Assembly (NCBI GenBank): GCA_011319805.1
Contig: SJRY01000252.1
Coordinates: forward strand, 186,001 to 250,000
Length of the DNA stretch: 64,000 nucleotides
From: Macrocybe gigantea
Lineage: Eukaryota > Basidiomycota > Agaricomycetes > Agaricales > Callistosporiaceae
Reading direction: 5' to 3'
The notes below the pieces were generated by a model. That model was given only the letters and a program-made list of their open reading frames with translations, did not search any database and was not told where the DNA came from. Position 1 is the first letter of the stretch. Each line of letters opens with the position of its first letter. Made by a program: the position numbers and the translations under genes. Shown here piece by piece: positions 22,215 through 31,018 of the stretch.

Positions 22215-23972
22215 CTAAGCCACCTCCTCCGTCACGTCTGCCAAAGACCACATGTAGTACACGCCTGACAATATATGTTCAGTGGTGAGATGACACGACT
22301 CCTGTGCAAAGCAACCACACCTATGCTTCTGTACGGCCTCCAGTGCTCCGTCAAGTCCTCCATCTCCTTAGGGGTTAAAAATGCCCCTCTGCAGGAATAA
22401 AAATGCTTGTTAGGAGAAATATTCCCGTTAGAGGAGACACCCACTTTATCTTGTTCTTTCCGTTCAAACGGCTCTTGAGGACGCTCACACTCAAACCCGG
22501 TGGCAGCGGGACGGGGTCCGAGTTGCGTGTTGCGGAAAATTTCTCCAGCGTCTTTTTGATCGAGGGTGTGAATGGAGGCGGCATCGAAGCAATCTCATCC
22601 TCTCCAGGTTCCTGAACCGCAGGTGGAACTGATGACATATCCGGCGTAGCCAATTTTTTTCCAAACGTCGGCAATTCATCTTCATCGGCCGCCTCGGGTG
22701 ACTTCTCGATCGACTGCCCGCTTACTTTCTCGGGAGAAATTGAATATCTATGATTGGGCGAGTGGAGCGTCAGGAACCAGCGTACGAGCCCCCTCTGTAC
22801 GCCGAGATCCCCTAATGCACATCTATAAACAGGGGAATGCGAGGTGAAGGAACAATTGCGAACCAACGGGTAATATGTCAGGTCGACGTAGTGAAAAAAT
22901 CGCGAACATATCGACTTCACAACAAAAGATCAACTTTTTGGTGAAGACACCACAAACGCTAACTTGCCTGTCCACTGAAACAAAACAACAATATCAGCAC
23001 AGGAACACTTTCACGGGTAGGGGATTGACTTGCTTTCCCAATTCCTCTGACTTCTATCAGCATCTTCGCCAATTCTTCGTCAGTTGCCCTTATCAACTTC
23101 TCAGTGGAAAGGCGACCATCGGCGAACCTCTTCGCCAAATCTTGCACTTGAACACCGAATTAATCATTTTTATGGGCGTTGACATTGATAAGTTGTTACC
23201 ATATTCGGCTTTTCGTGCGCTCAGACCAGCTGTCCTTAATGTCGCAATGTCCATGTCTGCAACTTGGCTTGGAATGGGGAAAAATGACGTTGGTGATTTC
23301 GCCTCTCTTTCAGACGCATTTCGCAATAATTAACATTTGAAGTTCCGAGAGTAAAGGACTGTACAAACTTGTAGTCCGCATGATTTTCGGGTATTGACGG
23401 ATTGAAAAGCCTGATGAATCTATGGTTTATAGACCTTGCAGCCATCCACGAAATTTGTTGACCTCTTAATGTAAGTTAGTTTGAGTACGCCAGAATATGC
23501 ATCGGACATTCTTGCTCTCACAATATTGAGGTCACGAGTGCTCTGATACGAGAATATGAAAGCTTTAGTGAATGTTCTCCGCTTGTCGTCATTGTTTTTA
23601 CCGAAAAGGGTGCACCTGTTCCAGGTGTTGGAAGGGCTTGCAAGCCATTTTATTGAACAAATCTTCAAATCGACTGTCAACGCCGATCAGGTGGTTTTTC
23701 GCGTCCTCAAGAGAAAAGGTCAGAGTCGCAGAAACTAGATAGTTTGCTTCAGCCGTTGATTGGGATTCATCGGTCGACAGAGGAAGCTGATCATTTGGTT
23801 CTGCAGGTGCTGAAGATTGGGTGGCTTTGGAACGCTTCTGGTTCGCCTTTGGCGCCGCTGGTGTCTCCGCCTTGCGCTTCTTCTTAGACGGCTGAGAGGT
23901 GACGACCGGAGTAGAAGTGGCCGCAGCAGCGCCATTTGAAGCAGCACGGGTGGATGAACGAGTGACGGGCAT
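22215..23972 (-). CDS. MAG1: DNA-3-methyladenine glycosylase (AlkA/Mag1 type, HhH-GPD)
   Basis: A base-excision-repair glycosylase that removes alkylated purines. The start (23972) gives MPVTRSSTRAAS and a basic nuclear-targeting N-terminus (SKKKRKAE). The conserved core is CKPFQHLEQVHPFRALVTSIL spliced to GQQISWMAARSINH, the latter exposed only after removing a 57-base intron. Then come FPIPSQVADM, LRTAGLSARKAEY, and the helix-hairpin-helix MLIEVRGIGK. The catalytic Asp lies in GDLGVQRG, following RRPDILPV across an intron. A Pro/Ser insert of about 100 residues precedes the C-terminal helix LTEHWRPYRSIGVYYMWSLA. At least six introns of about 50-60 bases. The insert between the GPD region and the terminal WRPYRS motif is common in basidiomycete homologues. 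Confidence 0.88.
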
Positions 23973-24144
23973 GTTGGAAAGTGCACGGAACGTATTGTAT
24001 ACGCGGAAAGCAAGATACATTCACCGACTCTGAGTCATCGCATTTCCCAATTGAACAAGGGACGAGTTGTTGTTTGGCCATGTTGATTGGAGCATCACTC
24101 AGCAGGTCCGGGCCGGCCAGACACCTGCCTAATCCGTCCTCTCC

Positions 24145-24673
24145 ATGAATCTGTGGGGTCAGCTTGCACTCCTGGCACTCTTGCCAATAGCCATGTCTCA
24201 GAGTAACTGATTTTACCTATCTTTTCGCTAGCACTTATGAAGCCGTTGAACCAGGATACATTGTCGTGTTCAAGGACGGCGTTTCTAAGCAGCAGATTGA
24301 GAGTTATGTACAGAACGTCAACAACAATGGTCTTCCTATTCCGAACCCTGAAGTCGAACGAAATTTAATCTATGCGCTATTTTTATAGGCGGCCATGTTG
24401 TAAATCGTTACGAAGATATCCTCAACGTGCGTACAGTCATTCATGTCCTGATAACGATAATGTCATCAACTTTTTTTCAGGGGTTCTCCGCCCATATACC
24501 AGATTCCTTCTTCCAATCTTTGCAGGGAGATGACCTCATTGATTACATTGGTAGGCTGCACTTCACCCGAAAAACATCATCTGTTGAAGTGTACCCTTTT
24601 TTCTTCAGAGCCAGACAGCGTTGTAACACCCAGTAGGCATCCTACTGTACATCTAAAGAGTGCTCTGCATTGA
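24145..24673 (+). CDS. Peptidase inhibitor I9-like protein (subtilisin propeptide-like)
   Basis: A small protein with the I9/propeptide fold used as an intramolecular-chaperone-like inhibitor of subtilisin proteases (Pleurotus POIA1, yeast Pbi2 type). Spliced segments read EPGYIVVFKDGVSKQQIESY, NNNGGHVVNRYEDILN, GFSAHIPDSFFQSL and EPDSVVTPSRHPTVHL, matching the family order YIVVFK, GG, GFSA and the final EPDxxV. Introns end at about 24230, 24393, 24480 and 24607. The 5' end is uncertain: ATG 24145 opens a signal-peptide-like frame (MNLWGQLALLALLPIAMS), but joining it in frame needs either a very short first intron or an 83-base intron that removes the hydrophobic stretch. Secreted or cytosolic location therefore stays open. 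Confidence 0.7.
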
Positions 24674-25884
24674 GTTCCATTTACTTATCTATGCTATGAC
24701 ATTTTCTGTGATATATATGCCATGTATCTATTGTTGATGTCGACATTATCCAATATTGCCTGAACTGCTGTTTCATTATGGTTCTTCGTAATCCATGTAT
24801 GGAATTGTCTTGAGCATACCTGTATTTTTTCCAGTGTTTTAAGGGCATCAAAATTTCTGCGCGGCACAGATACAGCCTGATGTGTGCATTAAAAAGGTAT
24901 GCTCTTTGATGTTCTGAGCATTTTGAGATGTAGCACTTGCAAACGTAGAAGTGAAGTGACCATAAATTGGCCGAAATACACAGTATATCGGGCAGCTGAG
25001 CTACCCTGGCCTCCAAAATCGTCACGGCGTCAAGATGTTCTGGGTAGCGAGACATTTTATTTGACATCTCACGTTTTCGACAACACCCTCTTGACTTTTT
25101 TACGCTGATCAGCTGTTCAAACGCAGCCACATATGCAGACCTAGCCAAGCCCAAAGGGCGCATTTTCACTGGCCAATCGTCGATCCACAAAATAAATCCA
25201 AACCATTGATAGAAGGCGCAGTTCAACGAACCACGCCACCTGCGGCGTTACGTGTTTCGGCAAAAGGCATCACAGAAGAGCATTTCAAGACAGATAGCGA
25301 CGAGGTGGCGAACATCTCGGTCTTTGTCTTCATCTGGACCCAAGGCGCAGGTATCGAACTGGATGCTGGAACCAGAGGAACGTATGCCACATGCCAAGAT
25401 TACTGTCGCGTGTTTGAGAGCCCCCGAAAGTTTCGTCTGGAGAATGAATTAAACTTGTTCTAGTCCCATCTATGGCAGGCAACGAAGCAACCCCGAATGT
25501 CAGGGCAAGGAATATCCTCGGGCAGGTTTTTGCCGATGTTTTTCTCGTATGTGAAAGTTAGAAAAACATGTGGATGACGTTGCAAGAGATAGGCCTGAAT
25601 AAAGATATGTAAGGTATTCGAATTTCGGGTGTTACTGTGTTCAGGCCGGCTCCTGCTTGTTCGGGATAACCCAGGAAAGGGACGACTTAGCAGTTAGGAA
25701 ACGGCGGTGGAGATTGAGAGTGTCCAAGCTCAATGACAGTACCTATACATGATGTGTTTAAGGTAAAGCCCGAACATTGCGCAGTAAGTCGGTAATGAGT
25801 GATTACGGCTGCTCTCGCCGCGGAGGACGACGAAAGCTGTGCCCAGCTCCAATACCATAAAGAGCGGCACTGCCGCCCGTCCCA
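24674..25884. other. Unexplained 1.2 kb stretch, possibly decayed gene
   Basis: A 181-codon frame without stops lies on the minus strand (25226-24681) but starts at TTG, and next to it 25206-25463 is open in all three readings I inspected on both strands. None matches a family I recognise. The sequence has neither clear splice signals nor recognisable terminal repeats. It could be a degenerate gene or TE remnant; no product is called. Confidence 0.35.
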
Positions 25885-27777
25885 ATGTTCCGCACGTACC
25901 AGCCTGTTCCTACTGCCGATCGCGATAGTCCGTCGCCCGGCCCTTTGGGATCCACACCAGAAGACGCAGAATCGACATCGCCTGCAGAGTCCGAGCCGGC
26001 GCCGGCCAAGAAATCATCGTACCATCCCCGATACGCATTCATCGCATTTGCTCTCATTCTCGTCGCATTCGTATCCTTCAAGGCTGGCCAGTGGTCTGTG
26101 TACAATTTTGGCCCAGTGAGAATCGGCAGTGAGCAGCAAGTCGTAGAGGTACCGCCGCAGCCTAGCAAGACAGAGGTAGAGTCAGGTGTCGATCTCTCTT
26201 CTTCCGGCCATTCTTCCTCATCAGCATCCACTGCCCCGACATCTGCATCCTCGAATTTGCCACACGCCTCTCCAACGACAATGCCCAACCACGGAAAGTA
26301 CAGCGTAGGATAGTACGTACCGTTTGCATTGTTTCATTGCGCTCACATTGCTGACTTTGGAGCTACTTACAGCTTTGTTAACTGGTAATTGGCTCTAACA
26401 CTAAATCCGTGTCTCGTGGATCCCTCATCGCTGTATTTAGGGGCATATATGGTCGAAAATTTCCTCCTTCCTTGATTCCGGTGCATGACCTCACGTACGT
26501 CCTATCCCGCTTAACTCGATTGCGCATGACGATACTCATGGATTGCTTAGACACGTTCTCTATGCTTTTGCCGACGTAAGGGCCGATTCGGGCGAAGTTT
26601 TCCTTTCCGATGTGTGGGCAGACAAAGATATCCACTACCCTGGCGACTCCTGGAACGACGTCGGCAACAACCTCTATGGAAACTTTAAACAGCTTTACCT
26701 CCTGAAAAAGAACAATAGACAACTTAAAATCCTCCTGAGCATCGGGGGATGGACCTATTCACCCAAGTTCCATCCCGTCGTCGTATCTCCGCCGATGAGG
26801 AAAAGGTTTGTAGAATCATCCATCAAGCTCCTCGAAGACTATGGCTTGGATGGCTTGGATGTGGATTATGAATACCCATCGAATGACGAACAGGCGAGAG
26901 GATATGTCGAACTTTTGAAAGAGCTCCGGGAGGGGTTGGACAGACACGCGAGGGAAAAGAATGCGCATTACAGATTCTTGCTAACGGTCCGAACGGCTTT
27001 CCCCTTCCATTTCTGTCGGGGATCTGACTTATATTGATTTAGATCGCGGCGCCCTGTGGACCCGATAATTACAAGAAACTCCATGTGGCTGAGATGGATA
27101 GATACCTCGACCTTTGGAATATGATGGCATACGACTTTTGTAAGTGGCGCGTGCACCAATCCGCCTGTTCAATTTTGTACTGAACTCCTTTTGTGGGATT
27201 GCCTAGCTGGATCTTGGGACCACATCGCGAATCACCAGGCAAATGTCTATGGCGGTCCCATCAGCGCCTCTCAGTCCATCCACTGGTACATCTCTAGGGC
27301 GTCTCGCGCTCCAAGATCGTGATGGGCATACCGCTCTATGGCCGCTCCTTTATGAACACGCAAGGACCCGGCACGCCATTCTCCGGGATCGGACCTGGCT
27401 CCTGGGAGCAGGGCGTGTACGACTACCGTGCCCTTCCCTTACCGGGGTCGCACATGTTCCGGGACGAAGACGCGCTAGCGAGCTGGAGCTACGACTATGT
27501 CAAGAAAGAAATGGTTAGCTTCGATAACGAGGAGGTAGCCTCGTGGAAGGGCGAATGGATCAAGAAAGAGGGGCTTGCGGGGAGCATGTTCTGGGAACTC
27601 AGCGGAGACAAGGGCTCTTCGCGTGACGGTATGGAGGCCGGGCCAGGAAAGGTACCACAGCCTGGAAGGAGCCTGGTGAAACTTGTCAAGGAGGCAATGG
27701 GCGGACTTGAAAACGAGCAGAATTGGTTGCGTTACGAGCACAGCCAGTTTGAGAACTTGAAGAATGGCATGAACTGA
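25885..27777 (+). pseudogene. Membrane-anchored GH18 chitinase with apparent frameshift
   Basis: A GH18 TIM-barrel enzyme acting on chitin. The N-terminus is a type II anchor: a cytosolic Pro/Ser tail, the helix YAFIAFALILVAFVSFKAG, then a Ser/Thr-rich stalk. The barrel shows THVLYAFADV, ILLSIGGWTYS, the catalytic DGLDVDYEYPS, MMAYDFSGSWD, IVMGIPLYGRSF and GSMFWELSGD. Short introns lie at about 26313-26370, 26384-26437, 26491-26549 and around 27040 and 27140-27208. Near 27296-27300 the frame breaks: HWYISR and GVSRSK fit one protein only if one base is added to a GGG run. Excising a 53-base GT-AG segment (27246-27298) also restores the frame, but removes a conserved barrel stretch. Either an assembly indel, a true null allele, or a nonstandard intron; most of the gene is intact. 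Confidence 0.8.
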
Positions 27778-28012
27778 AGTATAAAATGGAAACGGACTGG
27801 ATGAAGCACATACACTACTTGTACAGTTTAGTCTTAGTCTATAGACTAATAGCAGCATTGCACTTGGCATGTCCCCCCGAGCAGTATTGGGAAAAAAGTG
27901 ACATCGAAAACGATAAAGCCAAAGAAATACACACGTGTCTATGCGCAAAAAAATGATGGTACAGCAGAAGTGAAAGCGATATGGTATGATGGGAGACATG
28001 CATTTCAATGCG

Positions 28013-28899
28013 TTAACGAATACGACGGTATGGTCTGTTTCCTGCGGCCCACCTATGGCCTTGGTCGGCCGCGACGCCGGTGACGATGATGCCAACGGCA
28101 ATCAAAATGCTGCTGACCCAAGATAGGCCGTTCATGACATACGCAGCGCCTGTGAATTTGATGTTGTCGATTAGCTGAGCTCATCATTGATGCAAGTGAA
28201 CAGACGCGTACCAGGACGTGCTTGGCCAAATGAAGGGTAGCGCGATTCGCGATACATCTCTGTCACGATAGCAAACGCAGCAAGCTGGAATGCGGCTGAT
28301 GACGAAAGAGTGAGTATCCAAGCCGCTCGTGAAGGGGTTGACATCAGAATCGTTACCAAGCAGAAGAACCAAGCCAGCCACGGCCCTCCAAATCCTCCTT
28401 CTTCTCGAATGGGTGCTGACACCAAATAGGATAGCACACAGCGAAGCTGCAGCGCACCAGATGCCGAGCTCGATGACGTATCGCGCACTGGTCCAGTACA
28501 TGCAGAACGTCTTGTTCTCCTCCTCGCACCTATCGGCGACCTTGGCAGGAAACTGGCGACATTCGTAGTTTGAGTACTCGAATCGACCATTGTCTCCTGG
28601 ACCTGGTATCCTGGTAATCTGCTGTTCGCACCGGCGCGAAAGACCGTAGGTCACTGTGATTCGCGTGTGCAAGACTTCTGGGTATTTAACGACAAGCCTT
28701 GTGAAAGGACATGACAGTTTAGGTCGACCACGGCATATAAGGACGTTATTCACCAATCCGCGCGAATGTCTGACAAGATGTTCTGCTCCGTTCCGAGATT
28801 AATGAGAATCAGCCTCAGACAGAAGCAACATAGACCACTAACCAATACGAGAGGCAAGAGCACAACGAGAAAGGTAACGACATAGGAGGTCTTGCGCAT
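28013..28899 (-). CDS. Predicted tetraspan membrane protein
   Basis: Four hydrophobic segments are visible: MRKTSYVVTFLVVLLPLVLV, IELGIWCAAASLCAILFGVS, RRIWRAVAGLVLLL with AAFQLAAFAIVTEM, and MNGLSWVSSILIAVGIIVTG. A roughly 85-residue loop between the first two carries four cysteines (RRCEQQ, YECRQF, DRCEEE, FCMYW), suggesting extracytoplasmic disulfides. This layout resembles claudin/Sur7-like fungal tetraspans, but the diagnostic motif is not clear. The last exon ends GNRPYRRIR before a TAA at 28013-28015. Whether 28860-28820 is read through or spliced is uncertain, since the frame is open either way. Function unknown. Confidence 0.65.
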
Positions 28900-29006
28900 T
28901 CTGCACGTCCACAAGGTTCAGGCGATGTTGCAATCTTGCATTTCGTGTGACATCATGTTACGTTTCTTCTTTGCTAATTGATATTTATTAACTTTTTCTT
29001 TAGACC

Positions 29007-29094
29007 GTCCCTGTCGATTAGTGGTCAAATCATCTCGTTGTGGTGACAAAAGCACAAATCCGAGAAGCCGGAAGTTCGAATCCTCCCTGGGACA
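29007..29094 (+). tRNA. tRNA-His (GTG) with 16-base intron, copy 1
   Basis: A full cloverleaf folds: acceptor GTCCCTG/CTGGGAC (one T-T mismatch), D-stem GATT/AATC, anticodon stem TCTCG/CGAGA, and T-arm with TTCGAAT loop (one A-C mismatch). The 23-base anticodon region is a 7-base loop TTGTGG..C with anticodon GTG plus a 16-base intron after position 37. The discriminator is A, as in eukaryotic tRNA-His. Internal A-box-like and B-box (AGTTCGAATCC) promoters are present, and a run of at least 10 T follows as Pol III terminator. The two stem mismatches leave open that it is a degenerate or pseudo-tRNA. Confidence 0.75.
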
Positions 29095-29104
29095 TTTTTT
29101 TTTT
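29095..29104 (+). terminator. Pol III T-run terminator of tRNA copy 1
   Basis: Uninterrupted T tract immediately after the tRNA discriminator base. Confidence 0.6.
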
Positions 29105-29145
29105 CCAAAATCACTGTAGACAAAGGACGAAAATTCGGATCCATA

Positions 29146-29169
29146 CAGTGTTTACCGCTCAAAACCGAC
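29146..29169 (+). repeat. Left terminal inverted repeat
   Basis: Begins CAGTGTTTACCGCTCAAAAC directly after a TA. Pairs with the reverse complement of 29961-29984 at 17 of 24 positions. Confidence 0.55.
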
Positions 29170-29391
29170 AACTCCCACGGTCAAAACTCGAAGACTTTAT
29201 ACCATCTCGTAAACTCTCTCATTCTACATAAAACACATCCGTTCGTACTCGTAAATAGTCCAGCTTCAAAGTTATCTCGTCCAATTTTAATAAAAGTCGA
29301 GTTCAAAATTTTGTGATGTTCCAAAAGTGAATTTGGAGCGGAGTTTGTCGGAGTTGCCTTATTTGGTATATTATATAATACGGCAGCCCGG

Positions 29392-29780
29392 CTAGTTTAC
29401 CATGACGCTGATGCTCATCATCACCAGCGGCCCGCAACGCCTGTGCGATTTGTATTTCTTCACGGCGTGTTCAGCCGCGCGGCCAGTCAAGCCTTTCCTG
29501 CCATTTTTCTCTTCAGATTTTGCTCCGAATTATTGTAGAACAGTAAAAATCCTTGAGATACTCACCTATATACATCCATGTACCTCCATGTCTTGCGAAA
29601 AAATGCTCGGATCGTCTTAACGGGGCAATCATCGAGAATTTCTGGACCATCAAGATCGGGCTCATAATTTGGGTCCATGACAATTTCAAGCAGCTCCTCG
29701 ATGATTCCCGTGTTGAAGTACTTTGTTCCCGAGGCGCGTTGCCTCTTCGCCTGACTTTCTTTCTTCTTCGGACGTGCCAT
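29392..29780 (-). CDS. Short transposon-associated protein
   Basis: Two exons joined by an intron of about 68 bases (donor after WRYMDVY, acceptor before KGLTGR). The N-terminus is basic and nuclear-like (MARPKKKESQAKRQRAS), then an acidic segment (PNYEPDLDGPEIL), then TIRAFFRKTWRYMDVYRKGL and RAAEHAVKKYKSHRRCG. This RxWRxMxxYRxGLxG...AVxKxKSHR pattern is, from memory, a recurrent feature of repetitive basidiomycete proteins found with DDE transposases. It occupies the inside of the TA-flanked element on the opposite strand from tRNA copy 1. It stops at 29392-29394 with no catalytic domain, so it is at most a DNA-binding fragment. Confidence 0.6.
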
Positions 29781-29960
29781 TGCGATTCTGCGGACCACGG
29801 CGGACTCTGATAATTTTTTGTTTTTCGATCTCCCAAAAGTGAATGATTACGTAATACAGCCAATTTTTCGAAAATGCAGAATTACGCTAATTAGACCATG
29901 TTTCCTTCCTAAATTTCAATTTGCAGTCTTTCGGGCGAAAATTGAGGTCTCCACAGAGAC

Positions 29961-29984
29961 GCCGCGTTTAAGTGGTTGACACTG
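29961..29984 (-). repeat. Right terminal inverted repeat
   Basis: Read from the right end on the minus strand it starts CAGTGTCAACCACTTAAAC and is bordered by TA at 29985-29986. Confidence 0.55.
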
Positions 29985-30052
29985 TATTGACAAGTACACA
30001 AATTGTGCGATTGCAGGTGGATTAGGGACGGACTCTCTACGTTACTTCCTTG

Positions 30053-30756
30053 TTAGTCGTCTTCGCTCTTTTGTTCTTCTTTTGCTGCATCTCCGAGCTG
30101 TGCTGGGCAGCTGTTCACAATACTGGTCCTTTCCATGTCCAGTCCAAAAGTCAGGCGCAATTGATATTCCGGAGACAAGATGGTGTCTTCGGACTCATTT
30201 ACGCGCCGAATTGGAAATCGAATACTTGTGCTGGTTGAGTGAGCATCCTTCTGGCAGCAGCCATCGTCATGCAGATAGCAATAGCCGAGTATATTGTCGA
30301 TTGGCGGAAGTCGTACGGCCTCCTCACGCGTCAACGAGGCATGAGGCTGAGAGCTGTCAAATCTTCAAAAAATCGCATAAAACTTACTTTCCTTGCGGGA
30401 TGAGAAAAAGAAACCTGTTTGACATACGGTTCTGGCACCAGGCAGGTGTTCATCCGACCATAAGGCGGAAAGGCCATGTTAATGCATTCACCAGAGACAT
30501 CCGAAAATGGGTTCCTCTCGCAGGCAAGGGCTTCAGGTAAGTAAAAGTCATCCAGGTTAAACTGCCAAGGTACAGTAGTCGCGGCGTCGCTGTCGATGTA
30601 GTCACGACGAGTACTTCTTCTAGGTGGCGCTCGAAGCCAAGAGTGCGGATCAGGTACAAAGACATCAAAAGCACAGGTCTTGTAGTTCTCCTCGTCCAGT
30701 TCTACGGGATAAAGGAGCCTGAAGTTGTTGAAGAAACCTCGGTGGTCGTTGTCCAT
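30053..30756 (-). CDS. Orphan protein inside the tRNA-bounded island
   Basis: A two-exon gene of roughly 220 residues. Exon 1 starts MDNDHRGFFNNFRLLYPVEL and contains FDVFVPDPHSWLRAPPRR, DDFYLPEALACERNPFSD and MAFPPYGRMNTCLVPEPYV. A 41-base intron (gtaagt donor, about 30349-30389) joins it in frame to PHASLTREEAVRLPPIDNIL, and it ends with an acidic Lys/Glu tail before a TAA at 30053-30055. No signal peptide, membrane helix or known domain is recognised. The proline- and aromatic-rich composition and clean splice suggest a real protein. Its start is only 47 bases from the second tRNA, and the frame is open back through that tRNA. Function unknown. Confidence 0.55.
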
Positions 30757-30802
30757 TGACAGGCTCGCAGGCGGGAATCGTTGTAAACGACAAAAAAAAA
30801 AG

Positions 30803-30890
30803 TGTCCCAGGGAGGATTCGAACTTCCGGCTTCTCGGATTTGTGCTTTTGTCACCACAACGAGATGATTTGACCACTAATCGACAGGGAC
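30803..30890 (-). tRNA. tRNA-His (GTG) with 16-base intron, copy 2
   Basis: Identical over all 88 bases to copy 1 at 29007-29094 but on the opposite strand, so the two genes point towards each other with 1.7 kb between. The 3' side is followed by one C and then a T run (A run 30792-30801 on the plus strand) as Pol III terminator. Flanking sequences outside the tRNA share no similarity with copy 1, so the match is confined to the gene body. Confidence 0.75.
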
Positions 30891-31018
30891 TTGTTGGAAT
30901 CAACTTAAAAAATATATTTGAAGATGATGTGGTGAGTGCTATCTAAGGTACTGTATGTATCCATTATGTTGGGCAACAAGTCTAGGTCAAGGGTGCATAG
31001 TCTTCGTAGAAATAGTCA

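Larger units (their letters stand above)
29146..29984. mobile_element. TA-flanked Tc1/mariner-like miniature element, 839 bases
   Basis: The ends form imperfect terminal inverted repeats beginning CAGTGT (17 of the first 24 positions match). Each end is bordered by a TA dinucleotide (29144-29145 and 29985-29986), the target duplication of Tc1/mariner transposons. The element encloses a short minus-strand gene (29392-29780) whose protein resembles the N-terminal part of basidiomycete transposase-associated proteins; no DDE catalytic domain fits in the remaining length. It is therefore non-autonomous, probably by internal deletion. The call depends on the TIR alignment, done by eye. Confidence 0.6.

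Noticed and set aside
27246..27298. Treating the GT-AG segment in the chitinase as a true intron
   Set aside because: It would remove conserved GH18 residues (YGGP...HWYI) and has a weak GTCTAT donor; a one-base indel explains the break better.
29112..29150. CACTGTA...TACAGTG inverted pair just left of the Tc1-like element
   Set aside because: The arms are only seven bases and their spacing gives no further support; probably coincidental or a relic of the element end.
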